This document shows, piece after piece, positions 24,629 through 33,068 of a DNA stretch of 64,000 bases. Below the pieces are notes generated by a model. It did not search any database and was not told the origin of the DNA. It saw only the letters and a list, made by a program, of their open reading frames with translations. A program made the translations under genes and the position numbers. This DNA comes from Candidatus Poribacteria bacterium (GTDB taxonomy: Bacteria; Poribacteria; WGA-4E; WGA-3G). The stretch covers positions 35,998 through 99,997 of the forward strand of contig JAJEEK010000063.1 of assembly GCA_022821065.1 (NCBI GenBank), read 5' to 3'. Positions within the stretch are counted from its first letter, which is position 1, and the number at the start of each line of letters is the position of its first letter.

Positions 24629-24939
24629 TCCGCTTTCCATTTTCGGATTTATCACAAACAAAATTGAGACCTGCGGTAATCCTCGCGGATGCTGGACGAG
24701 GCGATTGGATTCTCAGCCAAGTTACGAGCAATCCACATATAAGGACACCGTTTATCTCACTAACCGACACTTCTTTTAGTACTGGCTCGTTGCGTTTAGC
24801 AAGTTATGTGCTTCCCAGCAAGTTGTTCACTGCCCACCGTGGACTCATAGTCGCATATCTCGGCACTTTAAAACCAGACGTGTTCAATGAGGTTGTTGAA
24901 ACTGTTATCAACATTTTCCGTCCAAGTCTAACACCGTAG
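24586..24939 (+). CDS. PemK/MazF-type mRNA interferase toxin
   Basis: 117 residues. ATG 24586 is chosen over 24559 because AGAGGAAG lies 7 bases upstream and the family's typical start follows: RPGQVVLIRFPFSDLSQTKL then RPAVILAD. Further family parts are ILSQVTSNP and LPSKLFTAHRGLIVAYLGTL. MazF-type toxins cut single-stranded mRNA at short motifs in the cytoplasm. Complete, with intact antitoxin upstream, so probably an active pair. Confidence 0.85.
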   Translation: MGPPTAFRPGQVVLIRFPFSDLSQTKLRPAVILADAGRGDWILSQVTSNPHIRTPFISLTDTSFSTGSLRLASYVLPSKLFTAHRGLIVAYLGTLKPDVFNEVVETVINIFRPSLTP

Positions 24940-24964
24940 GTGTTTAAATTGAGAATATAAAAAC

Positions 24965-26293
24965 ATGAAAAAACCAAATATAATCTATATTCATTCACAC
25001 GACACGGGACGGTATGTGCAACCCTACGGACACGCGATACCGACCCCGAACATACAAAAACTTTCAGAAGAGGGTGTCGTGTTCCGAAACGCGTTTTGTG
25101 CGAACCCGACCTGTTCACCGTCGCGCGCTGCACTCCTCACCGGACAGTGGGCACATAGCTGCGGTATGGGCGGATTGGCGAACCGCGGCTGGAGCCTGCC
25201 TGTATCCGACCACCTCATACCGCATACGCTAAACCGTAACGGGTATGTCACGGCATTGGCTGGGTTCCAGCACGTTGTGCGAGATGTTCAAGAGCCAGGC
25301 TACCAACGGCTCTTAGCGCAAGATAGCGGACGCGCCGGTGCGGAAGAGCGCGCACGCAACTTCATCGCCGAGAACCACGACGCGCCGTTTTTCTTAGATG
25401 TCGGTTTCGGTGAGACGCATCGCCGCGCGAAAGGATTCGCGCCACAACCAGAGGGCGAACCGAAGACGGATCCGCGCTATGTGAAACCACCGGCACCGTT
25501 CCCCGATACGCCTGTAACGCGACAGGATATGGCGGAATACATAGATTCAGCACGGACACTCGATCAGAAGATGGGTGTGATTTTTGATGCACTCGAAGAG
25601 AATGGGATCGCTGAAAACACGCTCGTGATATGTACGACTGACCACGGACTCGCATTCCCACGCATGAAATGCCATCTTAGCGATCACGGTATCGGTGTTA
25701 TGTTGATTGTCCGTGGGCCCGGTGGTTTTAGTGGCGGGCAAGTCGTGGACGGATTGGTTAGCCAAGTTGATCTGTTCCCTACGATCTGTGAATTGGCAGG
25801 TATTGAAGCCCCAGAGTGGTTGCAAGGCACCTCCGTTCTACCGTTGGTTCGCGGCGAGGCGGACGATGTTCGCGACGCTATTTTCGCAGAAGTCAACTAT
25901 CACTGCTGTTATGAACCGCAGCGCGCCGTCCGGACGCAGCGGTGGAAATATATCCGACGTTATGACGATGCTGAGAAATGGGCACTGCCGAATTGCGACG
26001 ATAGCATCAGCAAAACCTTTATGCTGGATCACGGTTGGGCGGATCAGCCTGTTGAATCTGAGCGGTTATACGATGTCGTGTTTGATGCGTCGGAGGCGCA
26101 TAATCTCGCTGCGGATCCCGATTACGCGGAGGTTTTGGCAGAGATGCGCGAGCGTTTGGAACAGTGGCGATCAGAGACCGATGATCCGGTGAGCGAGAAC
26201 CAGATTATGGTGCCACCAGAGACAGCCGTGGTAAACGATCCAACGGATGTGTCGCCGGGGGATCAACACTATCCGGCACGTGAGATGGTATAA
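24965..26293 (+). CDS. Sulfatase
   Basis: 442 residues, no signal peptide visible. Sulfatase-family hydrolase needing conversion of Cys to formylglycine: signature CSPSRAALLTG with Cys near residue 52. N-terminal metal site reads IIYIHSHDTGRY rather than the common ..DDxG, similar to the sulfamidase-like branch; later metal site TTDHGLAFP near 222 and HCLPs-like HLSDHG near 238. Starts 25 bases after the toxin gene. The C-terminal quarter is typical (RLYDVVFDASEAHNLAADPD). Substrate probably a sulfated sugar, not identifiable. Seemingly cytoplasmic unless another export route exists. Confidence 0.9.
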   Translation: MKKPNIIYIHSHDTGRYVQPYGHAIPTPNIQKLSEEGVVFRNAFCANPTCSPSRAALLTGQWAHSCGMGGLANRGWSLPVSDHLIPHTLNRNGYVTALAGFQHVVRDVQEPGYQRLLAQDSGRAGAEERARNFIAENHDAPFFLDVGFGETHRRAKGFAPQPEGEPKTDPRYVKPPAPFPDTPVTRQDMAEYIDSARTLDQKMGVIFDALEENGIAENTLVICTTDHGLAFPRMKCHLSDHGIGVMLIVRGPGGFSGGQVVDGLVSQVDLFPTICELAGIEAPEWLQGTSVLPLVRGEADDVRDAIFAEVNYHCCYEPQRAVRTQRWKYIRRYDDAEKWALPNCDDSISKTFMLDHGWADQPVESERLYDVVFDASEAHNLAADPDYAEVLAEMRERLEQWRSETDDPVSENQIMVPPETAVVNDPTDVSPGDQHYPAREMV

Positions 26294-26317
26294 TGTATGG
26301 GTGGATAGAGTTTCCTC

Positions 26318-26473
26318 CTAATGAATTGATCTACTACAAACCATCTATCTGTCAACATCAAAATGAAAGGTAAACCCTGTTCATAGTAGTGTGATTTTGC
26401 GGCGTACTCGCCCAAATGCGATCTGCATTATCACACGTCAAGAACGGGCAATGAATTGCCCTACTACGAACCG
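26318..26473. repeat. Dispersed repeat family E (two copies)
   Basis: aatgaattgatctactacaa at 26319 and gggcaatgaattgccctact at 26447 are variants of one unit. In the second, gggcaa and ttgccc pair as a hairpin. They fill most of the 206-base spacer between the convergent sulfatase and the small gene at 26500. Confidence 0.6.
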
Positions 26474-26499
26474 TCCATTAGTTTAAATGTGACAGACTA

Positions 26500-26679
26500 C
26501 TAATCCATCTCTGGGGCTTTTGGGGGTTTGGGTTGCGGTTTATCCTGACCGTTTTTAGCCCATTTCACCCATTCTGCATGTTTTTTCTGTGCTTCGGATA
26601 AACCCTCAGCTAAACCTTTTAAACGCGCTCTTTCGAGCCTCCGATACTCAAGTTTTTCAAACAGTATCTTCACTAACAT
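26500..26679 (-). CDS. Small charged helical protein
   Basis: 59 residues, a short gene with a strong GGGAGG ribosome site 5 bases before ATG 26679. A longer frame to 26874 overlaps the ThuA gene and is not favoured. The sequence is a single amphipathic, coiled-coil-like helix (KILFEKLEYRRLERARLKGL) followed by a Lys/Pro-rich tail (KPQPKPPKAPEMD). I recognise no family. Located 31 bases after ThuA on the same strand, so probably co-transcribed. Confidence 0.65.
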   Translation of the reverse strand: MLVKILFEKLEYRRLERARLKGLAEGLSEAQKKHAEWVKWAKNGQDKPQPKPPKAPEMD

Positions 26680-26710
26680 GATAACCTCCCAAGCAACTTC
26701 CCATTTTGTT

Positions 26711-27346
26711 TTAAAGTCGATTGCCTGCCCATAGGGCACCGCGGCGGATAACGGTTTGAAAACTTGGATTTTCAAGCACAGCCATATCGTGTCCGAGTGC
26801 GAAGTAGAAGACTCTGCCATCGCCGTAAGTATGGTGAAACGCCATGACGTGGGTCTCGTCTTTCGTCTCGTCATAGGCGTGCATCAGGTGGTGCGATGCG
26901 TCCGGGTTGTGCTTCAGGTAGTAGAGTTCATCTGTCGCTTGAAAATCGGCTAACCCTTCTGTGATGGGATGGTTCGGGTCGCTGACATTAACGGTGAAGT
27001 CCATATACGGACTGTGCCCGTTGAAGAACCCGTTGAGCATGCCGTGGTAGTTTTCAGACTCGCGGAACGAAGCGGCGGCGGTGTGCAGTCCGAAGAACCC
27101 GCCACCTGCTCGGATATAGTCGAGTAAGCCTGTCTCTTGTGCTTTCGTGAGTTCCCCAACGTCTGTATAGAAAAGTACGGTGTCATACTTTTCAAGTCCG
27201 TCTGCGAGGATACTGTAGTCTTGCGAGAAATCGGCTTCAATGGTATCAGTGTTGTTCAGCATGGATGTCAGGAACTGTCCATTTCCGGTATGGTCGTGAT
27301 AGATACCTTCCGTTCCGAGAAATATAAGTACTTTAAGAGTCTCCAT
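26711..27346 (-). CDS. ThuA-like (trehalose-utilisation) domain protein
   Basis: 211 residues from ATG 27346, preceded by AGAGGT. Class-I-glutamine-amidotransferase-like ThuA fold: VLIFLGTEGIYHD at the start, DTVLFYTDVGELTKAQ near 55, RAGGGFFGLHTAAASFRES near 78, HPITEGLADFQATDELYYL near 130, HHTYGDGRVFYFALGHD near 175. Known members are linked to sugar-oxidation pathways; biochemical activity is poorly known. It lies between a Gfo/ADH-rich area and a sulfatase, in keeping with sugar use. Fits as an enzyme for ketosugar handling, but that is inference. Confidence 0.85.
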   Translation of the reverse strand: METLKVLIFLGTEGIYHDHTGNGQFLTSMLNNTDTIEADFSQDYSILADGLEKYDTVLFYTDVGELTKAQETGLLDYIRAGGGFFGLHTAAASFRESENYHGMLNGFFNGHSPYMDFTVNVSDPNHPITEGLADFQATDELYYLKHNPDASHHLMHAYDETKDETHVMAFHHTYGDGRVFYFALGHDMAVLENPSFQTVIRRGALWAGNRL

Positions 27347-27394
27347 TTTTACCTCTTTAGTTTTTTCCGTGTGGCCTTTAATCAATGCTTTAGC

Positions 27395-27535
27395 ACACCA
27401 CAAGCGAGGTTACAAACCTCGCCTGCAAGATATTGCTTAGTTCTAACTTATGCGTGTGATTTTTAACCAGTTATTCCGGCACGCCACAGGCGCGGTTGCA
27501 AACCTCGCCTGCAAGATATTGCTTAGTCCGGTCCT
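27395..27535. repeat. Tandem pair of family-D hairpin repeats
   Basis: Two copies about 91 bases apart of a unit with cacaagcgaggttacaaacc then tcgcctgcaagatattgctt. gcgaggtt and aacctcgc pair. A related hairpin is at 6186-6206. They separate the leftward ADH gene from ThuA and may serve as transcription stops for the ADH gene, but T tracts are lacking. Confidence 0.75.
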
Positions 27536-27537
27536 TA

Positions 27538-28563
27538 TTAGGGGACCACGAGAACTTTGACGGATCCGTGTTCGTCGCGCCCTGCGGCGACAGCGAATGC
27601 TTCGCTAATGTCGTCTAAGTCGAATCGGTGTGTGATGAGTGGGTTCGGATCAAGTTTACCAGCGGCGAGTAAGTCTATAGCGATCTGAAATTCTGTTCTC
27701 CCGCCGCGTCTCCCGTAACAGAAGGACCAGATGACAGTGAGTTCTCGACTGCGTGCGAAACGTTCTGAAAAGGTGAGCGGTGTCCGATGTCCACCGACCA
27801 TACAGACGCGTCCGCGTTTCGCTGCGATTTCTGTCGCCTGTTCCAACGTATTTGCGGTGCCGCCGACCGCCTCAAAGACGACATCCGCTCCGCGTCCGTC
27901 GCTCCAGTCCATGATTGCCGCTACAGCATCCGTCTTATCCACATTGATAGGTACGGCTCCTACAGCATCGTTTGCAATCTGTAAGGGTGGGTCCGGTTTC
28001 CCTAACATAGCGATAGAAGTTGCTCCAGCGACATCTGCCACCTGTGCGATCGTCAACCCGACGGGACCGCTTCCGATAATGGCGACACGATCTCCGGGCG
28101 AGACCATCGCTCTGTTGACAGCATGGACAGCCACCGCGTAGACTTCTGCCAATACGCCACCCTCAAGAGAGACGTTTTCTGGTAGTGAATACACATTCGT
28201 GCTCTGTGTGACCATAAGCTCTGCGAAACCGCCGCCGCCGTGTCGTAAATTGCCGCAGATATTGTAGTAGCCGTTATAGCATTCAGGGCAGTTATTACAG
28301 GGAATAATCGGTTCGACGGCTACGCGGGCCCCCTTTTCATAGCCGGTAACGCCTTTGCCTGTATCAATAACGAAACCTGCCAATTCGTGTCCACCGATGC
28401 GTGGGGCTAACGGTTTCTCCGGTTGGTGGTGGTATCCGTGCAGGTCACTCCCGCAGATGCCTATCGCCTCTACTTGGACAAGTACTTGTCCCTCTCCAGG
28501 TGTTGGGTCGGGGACGACTTCAACCCTTATATCTTTTCCACCGTAAAATTGTGCCGCTTTCAC
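27538..28563 (-). CDS. Zinc alcohol dehydrogenase, sorbitol/threonine dehydrogenase-like
   Basis: 341 residues from GTG 28563, chosen because AAGGAGG lies 5 bases before it; the longer frame to 28653 runs through a repeat element. MDR fold: GICGSDLHGYHH near 38 with catalytic Cys, GGHELAGFV near 63, structural zinc site PCNNCPECYNGYYNIC near 90-105, Rossmann loop IGSGPVGLTIAQ near 165. Oxidises a polyol, sugar alcohol or amino-alcohol with NAD(P). The element at 28579-28697 begins 16 bases before the start codon and must lie in the leader or promoter. Confidence 0.88.
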   Translation of the reverse strand: MKAAQFYGGKDIRVEVVPDPTPGEGQVLVQVEAIGICGSDLHGYHHQPEKPLAPRIGGHELAGFVIDTGKGVTGYEKGARVAVEPIIPCNNCPECYNGYYNICGNLRHGGGGFAELMVTQSTNVYSLPENVSLEGGVLAEVYAVAVHAVNRAMVSPGDRVAIIGSGPVGLTIAQVADVAGATSIAMLGKPDPPLQIANDAVGAVPINVDKTDAVAAIMDWSDGRGADVVFEAVGGTANTLEQATEIAAKRGRVCMVGGHRTPLTFSERFARSRELTVIWSFCYGRRGGRTEFQIAIDLLAAGKLDPNPLITHRFDLDDISEAFAVAAGRDEHGSVKVLVVP

Positions 28564-28578
28564 AACTGCCTCCTTAAT

Positions 28579-28697
28579 AGGACGGACGCAATTTTGGATG
28601 TAAATCGTTGTGTTCGATGAAAGTTTTCGGAAAACACAGCGTTTTTGTAGCACAAACTAACAGTTTGTGGTACGAAAGAGCTGCATGCGTAAGCCCT
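28579..28697. repeat. MITE-like repeat, family A
   Basis: 119 bases. Ends aggacggacgca and tgcgtaagccct are imperfect inverted repeats; interior holds gatgaaagttttcggaaaac and the inverted pair acaaactaacagtttgt. Same family as 60954-61399 and 61644-61766. It abuts the ribosome site of the ADH gene. Confidence 0.8.
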
Positions 28698-28755
28698 GCT
28701 TAAGTTAATAATCTGTCTGAAATATAGCATAGGTTCGGAATTGTGTCAATTAGTT

Positions 28756-28850
28756 ATCGAGAGCACAAGAAACACCCCAGCAAAAACACTCGCTCCTACC
28801 AAGGCCGGTTTTCAGTTAAGGATCGCGAGCAAAACTCGCTCCTACCAGAA
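28756..28850. repeat. Two copies of dispersed repeat family B
   Basis: 28756-28800 carries the aagaaacaccccagcaaaaa insert; 28820-28850 is the short form gatcgcgagcaaaactcgct then cctacc. The 384-base gap 28564-28947 consists of these, the family-A element and the promoter at 28886; no gene seen. Confidence 0.7.
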
Positions 28851-28885
28851 GAGGTTGTTGATACGTTGCATATCAGAAAAATCTC

Positions 28886-28914
28886 TTGACTTTCAAAGCA
28901 GAAATGATTAAAAT
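28886..28914 (+). promoter_or_regulatory. Promoter of the second Gfo/Idh/MocA gene
   Basis: TTGACT, 17 bases, TAAAAT, about 27 bases of leader before ATG 28948. Confidence 0.6.
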
Positions 28915-28947
28915 CAAAAGTATACAAAACAGAATGAGGAGAATTTA

Positions 28948-30006
28948 ATGAGAACAGTTAAGTTAGGTTTGATTGGAGCGGGTGGTATTGCGCAGGCGCA
29001 CTGCGGCACACTTGCTGATATTAAAGGTGCGGAAATTATCGCTGCTTCCGACCTTGTTCCTGCGAACCTCGAACGTGCTAAAGAAAAATGGGGCATTAAA
29101 CGCACATTCACCGATTACAACGAAATGCTGAAAATGGACGAGATTGAGGCGGTTTACGTCTGTACCCCTACTGGTGTGCATGCGGCACCGACGGTCGCTG
29201 CGCTGAACGCCGGTAAACACGTTTTCTGTGAGAAGCCGATGGAGGCGACGTTGGACGCTGCCGCGTCAATGTGGCGTGCGGCAAAAGAAAACGATAAGAT
29301 TTTGATGGTCGGTTTAAAACTCCGATATTCACCACAAGTTATTAAAGCGAAAGAGATTGTAGACGCAGGTACACTTGGCGATATCTACTACGTTGAGACG
29401 GTTGCGGATCGGCGGCGCGGGAATCCCGGTGGAAGTTTTATCCGAAAGGCGACAGCGGGTTTAGGTGCATCGGCAGACATCGGCGTTTACGCGCTCGACA
29501 CTGCGCTCTATCTGATGGGACACCCAAAACCTGTTGCGGTCTCTGGTATCACCTCTAACTATCTGAGTCTGCACAATACATGGAACCCCGCACTTAAAGA
29601 GACTGAAGTTGAGGATTTTGGTGTCGGTTGGGTGGTCTTTGAGAACGGGGCGCGTATGGTTTTCAAGACGTGCTGGTGCATGAACATGGATTCGCTCGGT
29701 GGTACCATCTTCCTCGGTAAAAAAGCGGGGTTGCGTCTCGGTATTGGCGAAGTCCGCGGACCCCAAGAAGGCGTTCGTGTTTATGGCGATAAAGATGGTG
29801 AAATTTTCGATCAAGAGTTCACGAAGTTTGAATCGGTAAGTGTGTTTCACGAAGAGGATTCAGCGTTTATTGATGCTGTCCGTGAAGGGAAACCTTCACC
29901 GATTGATCCGTATGGCGTGATGCTCACGAACGTTATTATCCAAGGCGTTATCGATTCCTCGAATGCCGGTGGACGCGAAGTCTCGGTGACAGTGCCAACA
30001 CTATAG
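28948..30006 (+). CDS. Gfo/Idh/MocA-family oxidoreductase
   Basis: 352 residues, ATG preceded by GAGGAG. Rossmann start KLGLIGAGGIAQAH, DYNEMLKMDEIEAVYVCTPT, and the signature GKHVFCEKPMEATLDAA near 90. C-terminal sheet domain includes LRYSPQVIKAKEIVDAG and the conserved GLGASADIGVYALD near 175, placing His/Asp/Lys catalytic elements in usual order. NAD(P)-dependent oxidation of a sugar or inositol is expected. Only about 25% like the copy at 23149 by eye, so not a recent duplicate. Monocistronic behind its promoter. Confidence 0.9.
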   Translation: MRTVKLGLIGAGGIAQAHCGTLADIKGAEIIAASDLVPANLERAKEKWGIKRTFTDYNEMLKMDEIEAVYVCTPTGVHAAPTVAALNAGKHVFCEKPMEATLDAAASMWRAAKENDKILMVGLKLRYSPQVIKAKEIVDAGTLGDIYYVETVADRRRGNPGGSFIRKATAGLGASADIGVYALDTALYLMGHPKPVAVSGITSNYLSLHNTWNPALKETEVEDFGVGWVVFENGARMVFKTCWCMNMDSLGGTIFLGKKAGLRLGIGEVRGPQEGVRVYGDKDGEIFDQEFTKFESVSVFHEEDSAFIDAVREGKPSPIDPYGVMLTNVIIQGVIDSSNAGGREVSVTVPTL

Positions 30007-30099
30007 CGAATGTCGTATTATGGTGCAGGGTTCTTGTGCCTTGCACCTTTTTCTAAACGCTATTTTGCTATCCTTTTTCACCTTTGCTGACTCTACATA

Positions 30100-30117
30100 T
30101 ATATGTACGTACATATA
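30100..30117. promoter_or_regulatory. 18-base perfect palindrome, candidate operator
   Basis: tatatgtacgtacatata, perfectly self-complementary, ending 16 bases before ATG 30134 of the RDD-PspA gene. Placement over the leader/promoter suggests a binding site for a dimeric regulator; no regulator gene is adjacent. Confidence 0.5.
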
Positions 30118-30133
30118 ACAGGGGTTTTGTAAG

Positions 30134-31213
30134 ATGAAATTTATTGAAGTTGCGGGAAAGAAATTTAAATTGGCATCTCGATTGACACGGCTATATGCCT
30201 TATTCATAGATGTCGCGCTTATTGGTGCAGCGCAATCAGTTTTAGGATTTTTTCTCGCGTTGGTATCATTCCTGTTTTTCCATGAAAGTTTCTGGGCGGC
30301 TGGAATTGGATTCATTACCTTTTACTCCCTGTTGAGTATTGCTTTGTGGATATTTGGTCTGTTTTTTATGGATGGTTTCAGAAAAGGGCAGGGCATAGGA
30401 AAGAAGTTGTTATCCCTACAAGTACTTCGTTTGAAAGATGGCAAACCGTGTACTTTCAAAGATGCTTTTCTGCGCCGTTTCGCAGGTCTGCTCCAACCGT
30501 TTGATTTACTCTGGTTCCTTGGTAAAAAACAGCAACGCCTTGGAGATAAGTTCGCAGAGACGGTTGTTGTGAAATTTGAACCGGAACCGGAACAGGCTGA
30601 AGCTGAAACCGAAGACCCAGAGAAGGTTTTAGAGAATGCTATCGCTGAGATGAAAACTCGGCTTTTGGAGGCTCACCAGAAAGTCGATGCTTCTATTGGC
30701 GTTGAAAAACAGTTTCAAGATGCTTACGGAGATGCTGTTGCACAAGCGGATCGATGGCAAGATCGCGCCCTTATTTCTCTGAAAGCAGGACGTGAGGATT
30801 TGGCGAGGGAAGACCTCGAAAAACGGAACGAATACCGGCGATTGGCGGACCAACACAAAACACAGTGGGAAGAACAGAAACAGATTGTCCGATCACTTAG
30901 CGACCTCCTCGAGCATCTCCAGCAGCAGATGATGGAGGCAGAAGGGAAAAAGGCATCTGTAGTGGCGAAACACAGGAACGTTGATGCTGAAACGCATCTT
31001 CGAGAGACCTTGAAAGAAATTCAGGACAGCAAAGCGTTTGAAACACTCACGAAAATGGAACAGGATGTAACCGAAGCTGCGACTTTAGCGAAAGCAGCTG
31101 GTGAAGTAGATATCACATATCAGAACACAAAATTAGAACGCGAATTCGCAACTTATGCTGAAGAAGCCTCGCTTGACAAGGATCTTGCCGAATTAAAAGC
31201 GAAATTATCTTAG
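30134..31213 (+). CDS. RDD membrane domain fused to a PspA/IM30-like coiled coil
   Basis: 359 residues. Residues about 12-150 are an RDD domain: LASRLTRLYALFIDVALIG with Arg and Asp in the first helix, two or three membrane helices, then GFRKGQGIGKKLLSLQVLRL near 90. A Glu-rich linker (EPEPEQAEAETEDPE) near 155 leads to a PspA/IM30-like region from about 165 to the end: long helices with AIAEMKTRLLEAHQKVDA, ALISLKAGREDLAREDLEKR and a final TYAEEASLDKDLAELKAKL. PspA normally meets the membrane through an N-terminal amphipathic helix; here that is replaced by an integral anchor. Likely envelope-stress or membrane-shape role, inferred from PspA. Followed by a small gene at 31257. Confidence 0.85.
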   Translation: MKFIEVAGKKFKLASRLTRLYALFIDVALIGAAQSVLGFFLALVSFLFFHESFWAAGIGFITFYSLLSIALWIFGLFFMDGFRKGQGIGKKLLSLQVLRLKDGKPCTFKDAFLRRFAGLLQPFDLLWFLGKKQQRLGDKFAETVVVKFEPEPEQAEAETEDPEKVLENAIAEMKTRLLEAHQKVDASIGVEKQFQDAYGDAVAQADRWQDRALISLKAGREDLAREDLEKRNEYRRLADQHKTQWEEQKQIVRSLSDLLEHLQQQMMEAEGKKASVVAKHRNVDAETHLRETLKEIQDSKAFETLTKMEQDVTEAATLAKAAGEVDITYQNTKLEREFATYAEEASLDKDLAELKAKLS

Positions 31214-31256
31214 TTATAAATACTTATGCCCCTCATTCATAAAGGAGATATTTACT

Positions 31257-31562
31257 GTGTTTATTGAGATCATCAGTCCGGATGATGGATATAAAAATCC
31301 ATACCATGGGATGGTGAATATTGAGTTTGTCCATCAGATCAAGATCATCAGAGGTAGACACCGCCAATATGAGTTACATATCAATTTGTCAAACTCACCG
31401 AGCATAGAGTTGCTCGGGACCAAAGAAGAGTGCGATCAATTTTACGAGGAATTGAAGCAGATATTAAAAACGCATAAACAATTATCTGCCAAGGACACGC
31501 TTGTTTTCCCACCGCGATTGCCATCAAAACCGTCAGCAGATGGAGATGAAGAAGAGGTATAA
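31257..31562 (+). CDS. Small conserved-looking protein next to RDD-PspA
   Basis: 101 residues from GTG 31257, with AAGGAG nine bases upstream and 43 bases after the RDD-PspA stop. The first 75 residues alternate beta strands and a helix (VNIEFVHQIKIIRGRHRQYE, LLGTKEECDQFYEELKQIL), like a small PH-like or sheet-helix domain; the tail is acidic. I recognise no family. Likely in one operon with the membrane protein and perhaps its partner. The sulfatase gene starts 28 bases later. Confidence 0.65.
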   Translation: MFIEIISPDDGYKNPYHGMVNIEFVHQIKIIRGRHRQYELHINLSNSPSIELLGTKEECDQFYEELKQILKTHKQLSAKDTLVFPPRLPSKPSADGDEEEV

Positions 31563-31590
31563 TCCGAACCGAACCCACTTAGGAGCTATT

Positions 31591-33063
31591 ATGGACACAC
31601 GCACTTCTCCAAACATTGTCTTTATTATGGCAGACGATATGGGATACGGTGATGTCGGCTGCTATAACCCGGATTCAAAGATTCCGACACCGAATATGGA
31701 TAAACTCGCGGCAGAAGGGATCCGCTTCACGGATGCCCACTCACCTTCCGCTGTCTGTACACCGACACGTTACGGGGTCTTAACAGGACGTTACTGTTGG
31801 CGGACGCGTCTGAAGTACGGCGTGCTTTACGGTTATGAACCACCGCTCATTGAACCTGAACGTTTGACAGTTGCAGGTCTGCTAAAAGATGGGGGGTATA
31901 ACACAGCCTGCGTCGGCAAATGGCATCTGGGACTCGGATTTTCGACGGTGTCGGGATACGATTATGATTTCGATGCGCCGCTGCCGTGGGGTAATGCCAA
32001 ACGCGAGCTGGAAGAACATATCGACTTTACCGCCCCGTTAACGGGCGGTCCGATTGACCTCGGTTTCGACTATTTTTATGGTGCCTCAGGGTGTCCGACG
32101 TGCCAACCGCCTTACGGTTTTATCGAGAACGACATATTTGTCGAAACTCCAAGCGTCTATCATGAAATGCCAGAATTTACGAGTCGTCCGGGGATGATGG
32201 CTCCGAGTTGGGAACATAGGGATGCGGATCCGATTATTGCGCAGAAAGCAGTTGAATATATTGATGGACAAGCGGATGCGGAGGCTCCGTTCTTCCTCTA
32301 CTTGACCCCGTCTGCACCGCATGAACCCTGTACAGAAGCAGTCGTGCCAGACTTTGCGCGTGGCCAGAGCAGTGCCGGTGCCCGCGGTGATCTGGTGTGG
32401 TTAGTGGATTGGATGGTTGGTGAAGTGATGGATGCATTAGAACGGACCGGTAGAACCGATGAGACGCTAATTTTCGTCACGAGCGATAACGGTGCCTTGC
32501 CGGGTGATCGGATTCAAGGAGATGGGAGTCCGATGCCGTATCACCTCTATGACCATAAGTCATGCGGTGACTGGCGTGGCTACAAGGCCCATATTTGGGA
32601 AGGCGGACACCGTGAGCCGTTAATCGCGCGTTGGCCCGGTATCATCGCACCAAATACCGAAACCGATACGTTAACCTGTTTGACCGACCTGATGGCGACC
32701 TGTGCTGCTATTGTTGGTACGGAAGTGCCAGACGATGCGGGACAGGATAGCTGCAATATCTTGCCTGCGCTTTTGGGTGAAGCGGTAGAGAGTCCGTTGC
32801 GGGAGGCTATTGTACATCACTCCAGCACGGGTGCTTTTTCTATTCGGCACGGCGATTGGAAACTGATTCTGGACACGCAAGGATCGGGCGGATGGCCCCC
32901 ACCGAGCGATGGTCGTCCGAAACCGGGAACACCTGGGCAACTGTATCATATCTATGACGACCCGGGTGAGACGCAGAATGTATGGGAAACGTATCCAGAG
33001 ATTGTGGAACGCTTGACAGCGTTGTTGGAACAGTTCGAGCAGGATGGACACAGCCGCATATAA
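31591..33063 (+). CDS. Arylsulfatase-type sulfatase
   Basis: 490 residues from ATG 31591, preceded by AGGAG; an in-frame ATG at 31501 lies inside the previous gene. Metal site IVFIMADDMGYGDVGCY, formylglycine signature CTPTRYGVLTGRY near residue 50, GKWHLGLGF near 110, VTSDNGALPG near 295, then the second metal-site region. No signal peptide visible. Family S1, usual 450-550 residues. The long insertion with GASGCPTCQPPYG near 165 marks a separate subgroup from the tandem pair further on. Substrate unknown sulfate ester. Confidence 0.9.
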   Translation: MDTRTSPNIVFIMADDMGYGDVGCYNPDSKIPTPNMDKLAAEGIRFTDAHSPSAVCTPTRYGVLTGRYCWRTRLKYGVLYGYEPPLIEPERLTVAGLLKDGGYNTACVGKWHLGLGFSTVSGYDYDFDAPLPWGNAKRELEEHIDFTAPLTGGPIDLGFDYFYGASGCPTCQPPYGFIENDIFVETPSVYHEMPEFTSRPGMMAPSWEHRDADPIIAQKAVEYIDGQADAEAPFFLYLTPSAPHEPCTEAVVPDFARGQSSAGARGDLVWLVDWMVGEVMDALERTGRTDETLIFVTSDNGALPGDRIQGDGSPMPYHLYDHKSCGDWRGYKAHIWEGGHREPLIARWPGIIAPNTETDTLTCLTDLMATCAAIVGTEVPDDAGQDSCNILPALLGEAVESPLREAIVHHSSTGAFSIRHGDWKLILDTQGSGGWPPPSDGRPKPGTPGQLYHIYDDPGETQNVWETYPEIVERLTALLEQFEQDGHSRI

Positions 33064-33068
33064 GAAGG

